Source: Paenibacillus plantiphilus
GTDB lineage: Bacteria; Bacillota; Bacilli; Paenibacillales; Paenibacillaceae
Direction: 5' to 3'
NCBI RefSeq assembly: GCF_927798095.1
Contig: NZ_CAKMMF010000004.1
Span: 186,001-250,000 of the forward strand
Length of the DNA stretch: 64,000 bases
The translations under genes were made by a program, and so were the position numbers. The notes under the pieces are model-generated. The model worked only from the letters and a program-made list of their open reading frames with translations, ran no database searches and was not told the DNA's origin. Below, in pieces: positions 37,418 through 46,952 of this stretch. How positions within the stretch are numbered: the first letter of the stretch is position 1; every line of letters begins with the position of its first letter.

Positions 37418-37864
37418 TTATGGGGCCGGAACGATGAAGCGGACCGTAGCCAACTCATCCAGCTCATTTTGTTCCTTTAACTGTACAACTGCACGAAAAC
37501 GATCCAATGCGCGTTCCTTCGATTTCAGCCATACCTTCTCGTCCTTCATCTTGTCAGACAAGAAAGCTCTGCGCTCATCGACTTCTCTTTGTGCCTTCTT
37601 AATATCAGTCAGCTTGCGCATAATACAGACATCCAAATGATCGACATACTGCTGCATGACAAGAATTTCGGATAGCGGCACTGCCGTTTGCGAAGCATCC
37701 TGCAGCCGTTGACACCACTCTGCGCGTTCTTCATACAATTTCTGAAGGGTCGACTCCTCGGAATGCAGGATGCCTAGCGCAGCAGACAGCAGCCATTCTG
37801 CCTGCGTCTTCTCACTGGACTTTAAGTCAACCACCTTCTGATACGCATAACGAAACCTGGCCAT
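37418..37864 (-). CDS. fliJ: Flagellar export chaperone FliJ
   Basis: This is an all-helical coiled-coil protein of 148 residues (FRYAYQKVVDLKSSEKTQAEWLLSAALGIL at the N-terminus). FliJ is the central stalk of the FliI ATPase and links it to FlhA. It starts eight bases after fliI ends. Confidence 0.92.
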   Translation of the reverse strand: MARFRYAYQKVVDLKSSEKTQAEWLLSAALGILHSEESTLQKLYEERAEWCQRLQDASQTAVPLSEILVMQQYVDHLDVCIMRKLTDIKKAQREVDERRAFLSDKMKDEKVWLKSKERALDRFRAVVQLKEQNELDELATVRFIVPAP

Positions 37865-37872
37865 CTAATGAA

Positions 37873-39198
37873 TCATCTCCTATAGAAATCGATGACGAGC
37901 CTCTCCAATGCTTCTTGATAGTCGACCTTCTCTGACGTCTTCTGACGGGTAAACTCCCGTATCGTCTCATAGTTGTCGATCGCTTTATCAATTTCCGCGT
38001 TGGAACCACGCTGGTACGCCCCAATATTAATGAGGTCTTCCGAATCCCTGTAAACAGCGAGCAGCCGCTTCAGCTCATTCGCTGCATCCTGCTGATTCTC
38101 AGGAACGATGTCCTTCATGACACGACTGACCGAAGCCAACACATCAATCGCAGGAAAATGCCCTTTGTTCGCCAAATCGCGAGTTAATACGATATGTCCA
38201 TCGAGAATACCGCGAACAGCATCTGCAATCGGCTCATTCATATCGTCTCCATCGACGAGCACGGTGTAAAATGCGGTTATCGAGCCTCTTGGTCCCGTAC
38301 CCGCACGTTCGAGCAGCTTGGGCAAATTAGCAAAAACCGATGGTGTATAACCGCGCGTAGCCGGCGGCTCTCCAATTGCTAGTCCAACTTCCCGAAGCGC
38401 CATTGCGTACCGAGTGACTGAATCCATCATGAGCATGACATTAAGACCACGATCTCGAAAATATTCAGCAATCGTCGTCGCAATCAGCGCGCCTTTAATT
38501 CGAATCAATGCCGGCTGATCGGATGTAGCAACAATAACGACAGAGCGTGACAACCCTTCGGGTCCCAGATCCTTCTCGATAAATTCGAGCACCTCGCGGC
38601 CGCGCTCTCCAATAAGTGCAATCACGTTGACGTCAGCTGATGTATTGCGAGCAACCATACCAAGCAATGTACTTTTCCCGACACCAGAGCCGGCGAAAAT
38701 ACCAACCCGCTGCCCAGTGCCAATCGTCAGCAACCCATCGATTGCTCGCACGCCGATACTGAGCGGCTCGGTAACACGAGGCCTTGACAGCGGATTGCTG
38801 GGCGCATTGTGCGTCGAATAGTGCGGCATCCGCCTGGAGATGTGAGTGCCATCCAGCGGCTGTCCTAATCCATCAAGCACCTTGCCAAGCAGCTCCGAGC
38901 CTACCTGTACAGTCAGCGGCTTGCCCGTGCCGACCACATCACAGCCGGGTCCTATGGACTGCAAATCACCAAGCGGCATAAGAATAACTTTGTTATTGCG
39001 GAATCCGACTACCTCTGCTTTTAGCGGTTTCGCCGACTTAACAGGGTAGATGTAGCAAACATCACCGATGCTTGCATCAGGACCTTCTGATTCAACCGTC
39101 AAGCCAATGACCTGCGTTACTTTGCCATTGACACGAACCGGATCAATCGGCCGCATATGCTCAATATATTTCGCCGCATCCAGCGAGCTAGCTTTCAT
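37873..39198 (-). CDS. fliI: Flagellum-specific ATPase FliI
   Basis: FliI is the hexameric ATPase that feeds substrates into the export gate, homologous to F1-beta. Walker A is GIFAGSGVGKST and Walker B LNVMLMMDSVTRYA; the type III ATPase signature ATRGYTPSVFANLPKLLERAG follows. I chose the ATG at 39198 (AGGGA six bases upstream), 11 bases inside the fliH 3' end; an outer start at 39246 would extend it. The length is 441, close to B. subtilis FliI. Confidence 0.96.
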   Translation of the reverse strand: MKASSLDAAKYIEHMRPIDPVRVNGKVTQVIGLTVESEGPDASIGDVCYIYPVKSAKPLKAEVVGFRNNKVILMPLGDLQSIGPGCDVVGTGKPLTVQVGSELLGKVLDGLGQPLDGTHISRRMPHYSTHNAPSNPLSRPRVTEPLSIGVRAIDGLLTIGTGQRVGIFAGSGVGKSTLLGMVARNTSADVNVIALIGERGREVLEFIEKDLGPEGLSRSVVIVATSDQPALIRIKGALIATTIAEYFRDRGLNVMLMMDSVTRYAMALREVGLAIGEPPATRGYTPSVFANLPKLLERAGTGPRGSITAFYTVLVDGDDMNEPIADAVRGILDGHIVLTRDLANKGHFPAIDVLASVSRVMKDIVPENQQDAANELKRLLAVYRDSEDLINIGAYQRGSNAEIDKAIDNYETIREFTRQKTSEKVDYQEALERLVIDFYRR

Positions 39199-40027
39199 CG
39201 GCATTCCCTCGCTCTTCGGCGTGCATAGCCAGTCCGACAAGCTCACGTTTGATCTCTGTTAGCTGCGTATCGATTCTAGCATCGATACTGCCGAATGATG
39301 AACGAATAACACATCCAAAGTCTTTCACCGTAACATCCGGAACTATCTGCAATTCCGCTTGTGAATCAATTGCCAGGCTTAGCTCTTCGCGAGCAGCTTG
39401 CACGAAAGTCAACTGCTTCGGAGATACACAAAGGGTAATTACGCCCTGCTCCCGTCTGCGAGTTAGCGATTTGCGAATGAGCTCAAGCGACCAGTCTGGC
39501 GAAACGGTAAGCTGCTTGCCAATAATTTTTTCAGCAATGGCAGCGCTCAGCTCTACTAGAAAAGGCTCTGCTTCCAGAATAATTTGCTCCTTCGTCTCAT
39601 AAGCCGAATCCAATATCGCTCTGGCCTCGACAAGCATCGATTGCCATTGCTCCTGCACTTCCTGCCTGGCTTGAGCAGCACCTTCGTCATACCCAAGTCG
39701 GTATCCGTCCTGGCGTATTTGGTCAAGCAGCTCCGTATCCTGCTCGCGGCGTTCTTCCCACCAAGCCTCAATTTGAGCTTTGGCGTCACCGTACATCACT
39801 TCAATCTGGTCTCCAGTCTCTTGAATACGCTGCTTGGCGAAGGATTCCGCATCAGACAGAATCTGATCTCGAAGCGATACCGTCTCTTCATCAGGTCCTT
39901 CTGGTTCTGCATCCTCATCCAATCCGGGACTGGGCTTAAACACATATTTGTTATACCATTCAAGGCGCTTCATATCTTCGACCGAGATAACGTCCGTTGA
40001 TTTAAACAGCCTAGACAATGATATCAT
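39188..40027 (-). CDS. fliH: Flagellar assembly protein FliH
   Basis: FliH is the negative regulator and stator of the FliI ATPase. The middle is a charged helical segment with Q/E-rich heptads, and the C-terminal part (LVELSAAIAEKIIGKQLTVSP...) matches the FliH/V-ATPase E-subunit fold. I chose the ATG at 40027 (MISLSRLFKS); a TTG at 40018 has better spacing to AGGAG and may be the real start. It overlaps fliG by 17 bases. Confidence 0.9.
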   Translation of the reverse strand: MISLSRLFKSTDVISVEDMKRLEWYNKYVFKPSPGLDEDAEPEGPDEETVSLRDQILSDAESFAKQRIQETGDQIEVMYGDAKAQIEAWWEERREQDTELLDQIRQDGYRLGYDEGAAQARQEVQEQWQSMLVEARAILDSAYETKEQIILEAEPFLVELSAAIAEKIIGKQLTVSPDWSLELIRKSLTRRREQGVITLCVSPKQLTFVQAAREELSLAIDSQAELQIVPDVTVKDFGCVIRSSFGSIDARIDTQLTEIKRELVGLAMHAEERGNADES

Positions 40028-41024
40028 CTCCTCCGCCGCGTGCGATGATGATCTCGCCAGCTTCTTCAAGCCTGCGGATCGTTGCTACGATGCGAGTCTG
40101 AGCTTCTTCAACATCACGCAGCCGGACAGGTCCCATATATTCCATTTCTTCCTTGAAAGTCTCCGCCATACGTTTGGACATATTGCGGAAAATCGCTTCC
40201 CGCACTTCTTCGCTCGCAACCTTAAGCGCAAGCTGAAGGTCGGCGTTCTCGATATCGCGAATGATCCGCTGGATGGAACGATTGTCGATGTTGACGATAT
40301 CTTCGAAAACGAACATCCGCTTCTTGATTTCTTCCGCCAGTTCCGGGTCTTGAATCTCCAATGCATCCAATATTGTACGCTCAGTTCCGCGGTCAACGCC
40401 ATTCAATATGTGGACAATTGATTCAATACCACCCGCACTGGTGTAATCTTGAGTAACAGTAGCTGACAGCTTCTGCTCAAGAATGCGTTCCACCTGCGAT
40501 ATAACCTCTGGCGACGTGCTGTCCATAAGAGCAACGCGTCTTGCAACCTCGGCCTGTTTGTCCTGCGGCAAGGATGACAAGATTTGCGCGGACTGCTCTG
40601 CTTGAAGGTACGAAAGCACGAGCGCAATGGTCTGGGTGTTCTCATTCTGAATAAAGTTAAGAATTTGGCTGGCATCCGCTTTGCGTGCGAAATCGAATGG
40701 ACGAACCTGCAAGTTAGCGGTTAATCGATTGATAACCTCTTGCGCCTTTGCCTCTCCGAGAGCCTTCTCTAGAATCTCTCTCGCATACGTAATACCGCCT
40801 TGAGAGATATACTCTTGTGCAAGACAGATTTGATGAAATTCACCGAGAATCAATTCTTTGTCAGCGCTGTCTACTTTTCGCACATTGGCGATTTCCAGTG
40901 TCAGCTGCTCAATTTCCTCATCCCGCAAATGCTTGAAAATTTGAGCGGATACTTCAGGGCCCAGCGAAATTAACAATATTGCTGCTTTTTGACGTCCACT
41001 GAATCCTTGTGATACTTTCGCCAA
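40011..41024 (-). CDS. fliG: Flagellar motor switch protein FliG
   Basis: FliG is the rotor protein that contacts the stator. The N-terminal FliF-binding domain starts GFSGRQKAAILLISLGPEVSAQIFKHL. The middle has the EHPQ-equivalent region (NENTQTIALVLSYLQAEQSAQIL), and the C-terminal torque helix carries charged residues (DLQLALKVASEEVREAIFRNMSKRMAE). The length of 337 is normal. Confidence 0.97.
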   Translation of the reverse strand: MAKVSQGFSGRQKAAILLISLGPEVSAQIFKHLRDEEIEQLTLEIANVRKVDSADKELILGEFHQICLAQEYISQGGITYAREILEKALGEAKAQEVINRLTANLQVRPFDFARKADASQILNFIQNENTQTIALVLSYLQAEQSAQILSSLPQDKQAEVARRVALMDSTSPEVISQVERILEQKLSATVTQDYTSAGGIESIVHILNGVDRGTERTILDALEIQDPELAEEIKKRMFVFEDIVNIDNRSIQRIIRDIENADLQLALKVASEEVREAIFRNMSKRMAETFKEEMEYMGPVRLRDVEEAQTRIVATIRRLEEAGEIIIARGGGDDIIV

Positions 41025-41035
41025 CTAGGCCACCT

Positions 41036-42607
41036 CTATTCATCAACAAGCCAAGTCCGGAGCAAATTAACAAATTCATCCGGTTTGCGCTTCGCAAGGC
41101 TTTCGAGCTGCTTGCGCACTTGACTTTCATTATTCGCATTGTCGAAATCAATGGTCGGATATTCCACTTTGCCAGGCACAATGATCTCTTCCGTTGCTTC
41201 ATTAGCCTGCTTGCGGCGACGAAGAATGACGAACAGCAAGCCGCCAATCAATGCCAATGCAGCGATTCCAATACCAATCATCCAGGCCGTCGAGAGACCC
41301 GAGGATTCAGATGCTGCGCTGCCCTCAGCGAAAGTTTGACCGATGATTGAAACCTTTTTCTCCATTAATTCGTCATTATTAACATCCTGACCAGATTCAA
41401 CCAGTTGCGTTCGGACAAGTGATTTAAGGTAATTGTTGATATCCGTTCTTGCCGTCTCATCAAGCTTGCTTTTCTCAACGCCAACGCTAATTGCGAGATC
41501 CTTGATTACATAGGGACCGGATTCAACAAGTTCATTGATATGCGTTACTTCAAAATTAACAGTACGTGTATTTTCTTCTGATTCCGAGCCGCCGCTTCCG
41601 TCAGTAGCCTGATAGCCAGGGACATCAGTATCGCCCGTACCTGCAACTCCGCCAGCGCCAGCTGAACCTGTTGCCGTCCTGGACGTTGTATTCTCACTTA
41701 TGATGATGCCGTTGTTGCCGTTATTCGGGAGCGGTTGAACAATCTTCGCATCCGTCTTTTTCTTATCGAAGTTAAAGCTGCTTAGCACATTCACTTCAAT
41801 ATTCTGGGATCCAACTATGCGACCAAGGAACTGCTGTATGCTTCTTTTCAGGTCATTGTCATATTTACGTTGGATTTGAAAATGAGACTCCAGCGTTGCT
41901 GCGCCGTTGGCACCATTACCGCCAATCGCGTCAGAGGCTGCCATTTCGCCCTCTGGACTCGATATTGTAATGTCGGCAACACTCAAATTCGGGACTGAAG
42001 TCCTTACCAGATTATAGTAGCCATCGACTTCCTTCTGATTGGGACGATAGCCCGGTTTAAACATAATCATGATGGAAGCAGAAGCTTTTTCTTTCTCTTC
42101 CGTCGACAGGAAAACACTTTCCTCTGGCAGATTGACGAGAACGTCAGCCGAATTGACTCCCTGCATGTTGGAGAGCAATTGCTGAATTTCTCCGTTCAGC
42201 GCATTACGATACTTGACGTCAAACTCACGATCTGTCGCACCGAACGGAGATGCGCCTTCACTAAAAACGCCAAATCCGATCGAACCGTTCTGTACCAGAC
42301 CTTGTGAGCCGGCGTCTATCTTTACTCTATCAGCGTCCGCTGTCGGAACGAGAATGCTCTTGCCGCCGTTTGCCAGCTCGTACGGAATGCCGCTTCCGTC
42401 CAGGTAAGCCATTACTGCCGCCGCATCCGTCGCACCCAAATCCTGGAACGCCAGCTCATATTCCGTCTTCGAGAAGATGACGGTCAATAAGATAATCGAC
42501 AGGATCAGCACGCCCGCTGTCGCGCCTAACCATATCTTTTGTTTTTTTCCTACTGAACCCCAATATTGCGATAACTTAGCTCGATATTGGGCGAATTTCT
42601 CATTCAC
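41036..42607 (-). CDS. fliF: Flagellar MS-ring protein FliF
   Basis: FliF forms the MS ring, the base on which the motor assembles. Two membrane helices (about 25-45 and 445-465) flank a periplasmic region with ring-building motifs (LQDLGATDAAAVMAYLDGSGIPYEL; RNALNGEIQQLLSNMQGVNSADV). A Gly/Ser-rich stretch lies near residues 300-350, and the C-terminal tail (RKQLESLAKRKPDEFVNLLRTWL) is the FliG-binding part. The length of 523 is usual. Confidence 0.96.
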   Translation of the reverse strand: MNEKFAQYRAKLSQYWGSVGKKQKIWLGATAGVLILSIILLTVIFSKTEYELAFQDLGATDAAAVMAYLDGSGIPYELANGGKSILVPTADADRVKIDAGSQGLVQNGSIGFGVFSEGASPFGATDREFDVKYRNALNGEIQQLLSNMQGVNSADVLVNLPEESVFLSTEEKEKASASIMIMFKPGYRPNQKEVDGYYNLVRTSVPNLSVADITISSPEGEMAASDAIGGNGANGAATLESHFQIQRKYDNDLKRSIQQFLGRIVGSQNIEVNVLSSFNFDKKKTDAKIVQPLPNNGNNGIIISENTTSRTATGSAGAGGVAGTGDTDVPGYQATDGSGGSESEENTRTVNFEVTHINELVESGPYVIKDLAISVGVEKSKLDETARTDINNYLKSLVRTQLVESGQDVNNDELMEKKVSIIGQTFAEGSAASESSGLSTAWMIGIGIAALALIGGLLFVILRRRKQANEATEEIIVPGKVEYPTIDFDNANNESQVRKQLESLAKRKPDEFVNLLRTWLVDE

Positions 42608-42648
42608 AATTCCACCTCACCTTATGCTTTACCATGTCCCGAGCGCGA

Positions 42649-42969
42649 TTATAGCTGCATACGCATAATATCTTGATAAGCCTCGACGACCTTATTGCGA
42701 ATTTGTGAGGTTAACTGCAAGCTGAGCTGTGCTTGCTCGGCAGCGATCATGACTTCCGATACATCCACTTGACCGATCAGATATTTATCACTCATGACGT
42801 GGGCATTCTGTTCTTGCGCGCTCACACCATCCAGAGCATTTTGCAGAAATTCGCCAAAGCTTTTCGTCATTTCAGCTGGCGTCTTGTCTTTCACTGCGCT
42901 AGATTCAGTCATACGAACCGCTTGTACAGGATTAAGCATAGTCTGATTGATCAATGAAATTTCCCCCAT
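42649..42969 (-). CDS. fliE: Flagellar MS-ring/rod adaptor FliE
   Basis: FliE joins the MS ring to the rod. The C-terminal family pattern (DVSEVMIAAEQAQLSLQLTSQIRNKVVEAYQDIMRMQL) is clear. The start is uncertain: an ATG at 42969 gives 106 residues with a weak site, while a TTG at 42954 has GGGGGA seven bases upstream and gives a more family-like N-terminus. It follows flgC by eight bases. Confidence 0.92.
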   Translation of the reverse strand: MGEISLINQTMLNPVQAVRMTESSAVKDKTPAEMTKSFGEFLQNALDGVSAQEQNAHVMSDKYLIGQVDVSEVMIAAEQAQLSLQLTSQIRNKVVEAYQDIMRMQL

Positions 42970-42977
42970 TTATTATT

Positions 42978-43430
42978 TTATCTTCCGATTTCAAGCGCTT
43001 TCGTAAGCATGCCTTTAGAAGCATTCAAAGCTGTTACGTTTGCCTCATATGCCCGGGATGCCGAGATCATATCGACCATTTCTTTCAGCACGTCCACATT
43101 AGGCATTTGTACATAACCGTTCACGTCGGCATCAGGATGACTAGGATTATAGACCAGCTTGGAAGGCGTGCTGTCCTCAATAATCCGGGTTGCTTTTACC
43201 CCTTTAGCACTACCTGTTGATCCGCCAAGCTGCCCATTCAGGACATCAGAAAAGGAGCGATTCATCGGTTCCAATACGACCATCTTGCGTTTGTAAGGTA
43301 CGTATTGTCCGTTGACAAATTTCGCTCTCGTCGTTTCGGCATTGGCGATGTTGGAAGAGACAACATCCATTCGAAGCCGGTTGGCCGTTAATGCCGATGC
43401 GCTAACATCGAAACCATTTGTAAGCTTCAA
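42978..43430 (-). CDS. flgC: Flagellar proximal rod protein FlgC
   Basis: The 150-residue rod protein has the N-terminal motif SALTANRLRMDVVSSNIANAETTRAKF and the C-terminal VDVLKEMVDMISASRAYEANVTALNASKGM. It lies between flgB and fliE. Confidence 0.95.
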   Translation of the reverse strand: MKLTNGFDVSASALTANRLRMDVVSSNIANAETTRAKFVNGQYVPYKRKMVVLEPMNRSFSDVLNGQLGGSTGSAKGVKATRIIEDSTPSKLVYNPSHPDADVNGYVQMPNVDVLKEMVDMISASRAYEANVTALNASKGMLTKALEIGR

Positions 43431-43433
43431 ATT

Positions 43434-43844
43434 CTAAACTCTCCCTTCAATTCCTGTTCTCATCATTTTTACATGATGGTTCACTTGAGCTACATAGAAA
43501 TTGTAGTTCAGCTGATTCTTCGCCAAAAGCGACATTTCTCGATCGATATCAACATTGTTTACATTGTTGTTCATAACGCTTTTACTATCAGTCACTACTT
43601 TGGGCTGCTGCATCGCATTCGCTGAACCTATGACAAAATGTCTAGGATCTGAACGAAAGCCTGCTAGCTGTGATGTTCCTTTGCCCATTGATTGCTCCAA
43701 CAGCGTTTCGAATAGTACATCTGAACGTTTGAATTTCGGCGTGTCAACATTTGCAATATTATTTGATATAACGCGTTGACGTGTTTCTGCAGCACTAATC
43801 GCAGTTTCCAGCCTGCTAAACTCTGGGCCATTCAACAATTTCAC
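43434..43844 (-). CDS. flgB: Flagellar proximal rod protein FlgB, first gene of the fla/che operon
   Basis: The rod motif TRQRVISNNIANVDTPKFKRSDV is near residue 25 and the C-terminal partner helix (LLAKNQLNYNFYVAQVNHHVKMM) is present. The frame is open to 43922, but the GTG at 43844 has GAGGGG seven bases upstream and gives 136 residues, the normal size. As first gene, it follows the codY terminator and a candidate promoter. Confidence 0.94.
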   Translation of the reverse strand: MKLLNGPEFSRLETAISAAETRQRVISNNIANVDTPKFKRSDVLFETLLEQSMGKGTSQLAGFRSDPRHFVIGSANAMQQPKVVTDSKSVMNNNVNNVDIDREMSLLAKNQLNYNFYVAQVNHHVKMMRTGIEGRV

Positions 43845-43925
43845 TGAAAAACCCCTCTTTCCATATGATTGTCTTTGTAAGATATTCAACAGAATCTCTC
43901 GCATTCCTTCTTTCTTCGACAAAGA

Positions 43926-43955
43926 ATTATTAAAAAAATGAGAGACACTTGTCGA
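43926..43955 (-). promoter_or_regulatory. Candidate SigA-type promoter of the fla/che operon
   Basis: Minus strand: -35 TCGACA at 43950-43955, 18-base spacer, -10 AATAAT at 43926-43931. It lies about 80 bases before flgB and just after the codY terminator. The match is moderate. The -35 lies within a palindrome. No clear SigD site was seen here. Confidence 0.4.
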
Positions 43956-43970
43956 CGATTGCCGACAAGT
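43947..43970. promoter_or_regulatory. Perfect inverted repeat overlapping the fla/che -35 region
   Basis: ACTTGTCG and CGACAAGT are perfect 8-bp arms around an 8-base spacer. It overlaps the candidate -35 of the fla/che promoter, which suits a dimeric regulator's operator. It does not match the CodY box. The binding protein is unknown. Confidence 0.5.
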
Positions 43971-44002
43971 TAATATTCCTCAACTTCCTATTTTATTACA
44001 AT

Positions 44003-44040
44003 AAGAAAAAAGCCCTATCTTTTAAAAAAGATAGGACTTT
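44003..44040 (-). terminator. Rho-independent terminator of codY
   Basis: On the minus strand CCTATCTTTT pairs with AAAAGATAGG, flanked by pairs from AAGT/GCTT, followed by TTTTTTCTT. It lies 42 bases past the codY stop and separates codY from the fla/che operon. Confidence 0.85.
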
Positions 44041-44082
44041 GACTCAGGAAAATGGACCTGTTTTTGGAAATATCGTGTAATA

Positions 44083-44853
44083 TTAATGTTTGTTCTTATT
44101 CAACTCTTGAATGAGCTGGGTATTGAGCATTCTAATATAGGTCCCCTTCATGCCCAGAGACCGGGTTTCGATAACGCCTGCACTTTCCAGCTTCCGCAGC
44201 GCGTTCACGATGACCGAACGTGTTATACCAACACGATCAGCAATTTTGGAAGCAACCAGAAGGCCTTCCTTGCCATCCAGCTCTTCAAAAATATGCTCCA
44301 CCGCTTCAAGCTCGCTAAACGACAAGGAGCCTACTGCTACTGCGACGACAGCTCTGCTTCTTGCCTCGACTTCGATTTCATCCGCACGCTCCCGCAAAAT
44401 TTCCATCCCGACAATGGTCGAGCCATATTCTGCAAGAATGAGATCATCATCTCCGAATGGATCTGAGCTGCGCAATAGGACCAACGTACCAATTCTCTCA
44501 CGTCCGCCAACAATGGGAACAACTGTCATTTTCTCATGACTGGCCATCATCGGAAACGCTTCATGCACGCCTTCATCCGGCTTTACGTTCGTAAGCGTCT
44601 CCTGCATCCTCATAAACCGTTCATTGCTCTCGGGAGTAAAACGAAGCTCATCCGCACTCATCGTCCGCAGCTGATCATGCTGGTGAGGTCCTACAGCTGC
44701 ACAGCCAAGCACCTTGCCCTTGCGGCTGACTACAAACACATCGGCCTGTATCGTTGTGCACAGCACCTCCGCCATTTCCCGGAAATTGAGCGCTCCACCG
44801 GCCGCACGCTGCAGCAGCCGGTTTAGCGTTCTTGTTTTTGCTAGTAAAATCAT
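44083..44853 (-). CDS. codY: GTP- and branched-chain-amino-acid-sensing regulator CodY
   Basis: CodY is a global nutrient repressor of Firmicutes. The N-terminal GAF-type domain ([29 protein letters not shown]...) binds isoleucine/valine, and the C-terminal winged helix ([32 protein letters not shown]) binds DNA. The length of 256 is close to B. subtilis CodY (259). The ATG has TAGGAGG upstream and is 33 bases from hslU. CodY represses motility genes in some Bacillales; its location just before the fla/che promoter is conserved. Confidence 0.97.
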   Translation of the reverse strand: MILLAKTRTLNRLLQRAAGGALNFREMAEVLCTTIQADVFVVSRKGKVLGCAAVGPHQHDQLRTMSADELRFTPESNERFMRMQETLTNVKPDEGVHEAFPMMASHEKMTVVPIVGGRERIGTLVLLRSSDPFGDDDLILAEYGSTIVGMEILRERADEIEVEARSRAVVAVAVGSLSFSELEAVEHIFEELDGKEGLLVASKIADRVGITRSVIVNALRKLESAGVIETRSLGMKGTYIRMLNTQLIQELNKNKH

Positions 44854-44886
44854 TTTTTCTTTGCCTCCTACTTTCCTATCCGTGCC

Positions 44887-46284
44887 CTATAAAATATATT
44901 GACTCAAATCGCGATTTTTCGCAATATTGCCCAGCTTCTCACGAACATATTCCGGCGTGATCATCATCTGATCCAGCTGCAGCTCAGGCGCTTCAAATGA
45001 GAGATCCTCCAGCAGCTTTTCAAGTATGGTGTGAAGTCGTCTTGCACCGATATTCTCCGTGTTCTTGTTCACGTCCGCAGCTATTGACGCAAGCTCATGT
45101 ATCGCTTCATCCGAAAACTCGATACGGATCCCTTCGGTCTCAAGAAGCGCTGTATATTGCTTGGTCAGCGCATTTTTAGGCTCGATCAGAATTTTCACAA
45201 AATCCTCCAGGCTGAGATTGGTCAGCTCGACACGGATCGGAAAGCGCCCTTGAAGCTCAGGTATCAGATCGGAAGGTTTGGCCATATGGAAAGCACCCGC
45301 AGCGATGAACAGAATGTAGTCTGTTTTGACTGGGCCATATTTCGTCATAATTGTCGAGCCTTCTACGATTGGCAGAATGTCGCGCTGCACCCCTTCACGC
45401 GACACATCCGGTCCTGATCCGCGAGACGGACTCGCGATCTTGTCGATCTCGTCAATAAAGATAATGCCGGATTGCTCCGCACGGTTTACCGATTCGGAGA
45501 TGACATCATCCATATCAATCAGCTTGTTCGCTTCCTCCTGTGTCAGCGCCTTGCGAGCCTCTTTCACCGGCAGCTTGCGCTTCTTGGTCCGCTTGGGCAT
45601 GAATTGGCCGAATAGCTCCTGCATGTTCATCCCCATGCCTTCTCCGCCCTGTCCAGACAGCATATCGAGCATGTTGGGGGAAGTATCCTCCACTTCAATC
45701 TCAATACTCTCATTCTCCAGCTTGCCGGCTTCGAGCTGCTCCTTCACCTGTCTGCGGCGCTCCTGCAAGGATGCGTCCTGCTGGGGCTCCTCCTCGGTCT
45801 CCTTGTTCGCCGTATTGCCGAATAGCATCTCAAGCGGATTCTTCTGCGTCTTCGATTTCGAGATGGAGGGAGCAAGGAGGGATACGATTCTTTCATTAGC
45901 CAGTCTCTCCGCCTTATCGCGCACCTTTTCCGTTTTTTCCGCCTTGACCATCCGAATAGCCGTTTCCACCAGATCACGCACCATAGATTCCACATCCCGG
46001 CCAACATACCCGACCTCTGTGAATTTGGTTGCTTCCACCTTAACGAAAGGCGCATTAACAAGCTTCGCCAGCCTGCGCGCAATTTCGGTCTTGCCGACAC
46101 CAGTCGGACCGATCATTAGAATGTTCTTGGGAACGATTTCGTCGCGCAGCGCTTCGTCCAGACGACTTCTGCGGTAACGATTGCGAAGCGCAACCGCGAC
46201 AGACCTTTTCGCTTGCTTCTGGCCTACAATATATTTATCGAGCTCTGTCACGATTTGTCTCGGCGTCATTGCTTCATTAACCAT
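44887..46284 (-). CDS. hslU: HslUV protease ATPase subunit HslU (ClpY)
   Basis: HslU is an AAA+ unfoldase that feeds proteins into HslV. Walker A is [17 protein letters not shown] near residue 54. A helical I-domain with low-complexity E/Q stretches lies at about 150-220. Walker B is [13 protein letters not shown] and sensor II is [17 protein letters not shown] near the C-terminus. The last residues (SQYIL) are the pocket-docking tail. The length of 465 is normal. Confidence 0.96.
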   Translation of the reverse strand: MVNEAMTPRQIVTELDKYIVGQKQAKRSVAVALRNRYRRSRLDEALRDEIVPKNILMIGPTGVGKTEIARRLAKLVNAPFVKVEATKFTEVGYVGRDVESMVRDLVETAIRMVKAEKTEKVRDKAERLANERIVSLLAPSISKSKTQKNPLEMLFGNTANKETEEEPQQDASLQERRRQVKEQLEAGKLENESIEIEVEDTSPNMLDMLSGQGGEGMGMNMQELFGQFMPKRTKKRKLPVKEARKALTQEEANKLIDMDDVISESVNRAEQSGIIFIDEIDKIASPSRGSGPDVSREGVQRDILPIVEGSTIMTKYGPVKTDYILFIAAGAFHMAKPSDLIPELQGRFPIRVELTNLSLEDFVKILIEPKNALTKQYTALLETEGIRIEFSDEAIHELASIAADVNKNTENIGARRLHTILEKLLEDLSFEAPELQLDQMMITPEYVREKLGNIAKNRDLSQYIL

Positions 46285-46319
46285 TCATTATCCCTCCACC
46301 GGTTCGCGGCCGTCCGCGG

Positions 46320-46865
46320 CTACTCTAACTCTTCTACAATAATGTTGCGGTTTGTGAAAACACAGATGTCTGCTGCAATCTCCAATGCCGATCTTGCCAT
46401 ATCCTTTGCTTCCATATGCGGCGCATGCTGGTACAATGCCCGCGCTGCCGCCAGTGCGAAGCTCCCGCCCGATCCAATCGCCAATATGCCGTCATCAGGC
46501 TCGATAATTTCTCCATTGCCGGATATAAGCAGCAGTCCATTGGCATCCATGACAAGCATCAGCGCTTCAAGCTTGCGCAGCACACGGTCAGAACGCCAAT
46601 CCTTCGCGAGCTCGACAGCCGCCCGCTGCAAATTGCCATGATGCTCTTCCAGCTTGCCCTCGAACTTCTCGAACAATGATATCGCATCCGCCACAGAACC
46701 AGCGAACCCGGCAATAACCTGACCGCGATACAGACGCCTAACCTTCTTGGCTGTCCCCTTCATGACCATGCTGTTGCCGAATGTCACTTGCCCGTCTCCC
46801 GCTATTGCACCCTTGCCGTTGTGACGAACCGCGCAAATCGTCGTTGCATGAAACTGCATCTCCAT
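46320..46865 (-). CDS. hslV: HslUV protease peptidase subunit HslV (ClpQ)
   Basis: HslV is the N-terminal-nucleophile threonine protease of the HslUV complex. The predicted product begins [13 protein letters not shown], with GDGQVTFG and GFAGSVADA typical of the family. In B. subtilis ClpQ the mature protein starts with serine directly after Met removal. Here Met is followed by Glu, so the nucleophile would have to be one of the threonines at 8-9 after propeptide removal. The start at 46865 is fixed by GGAGGA eight bases upstream. Length 181. The usual xerC (codV) gene is missing upstream. Confidence 0.96.
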   Translation of the reverse strand: MEMQFHATTICAVRHNGKGAIAGDGQVTFGNSMVMKGTAKKVRRLYRGQVIAGFAGSVADAISLFEKFEGKLEEHHGNLQRAAVELAKDWRSDRVLRKLEALMLVMDANGLLLISGNGEIIEPDDGILAIGSGGSFALAAARALYQHAPHMEAKDMARSALEIAADICVFTNRNIIVEELE

Positions 46866-46952
46866 CGATTAGCTCCTCCTTTAGTTGAGGCCGTATTGTA
46901 TATGTACAAAGAAAGCAGCGGCTGGCAACTGCTGTTGGGCCGCCGTTTCCGT

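Noticed and set aside
45326-46177. 283-codon plus-strand open frame
   Set aside because: Antisense to hslU, serine/arginine-rich product typical of a shadow frame.
46866-46952. Remnant of xerC/codV between hslV and trmFO
   Set aside because: The 87-base gap has no readable recombinase fragment in any frame, so I record absence rather than a pseudogene.
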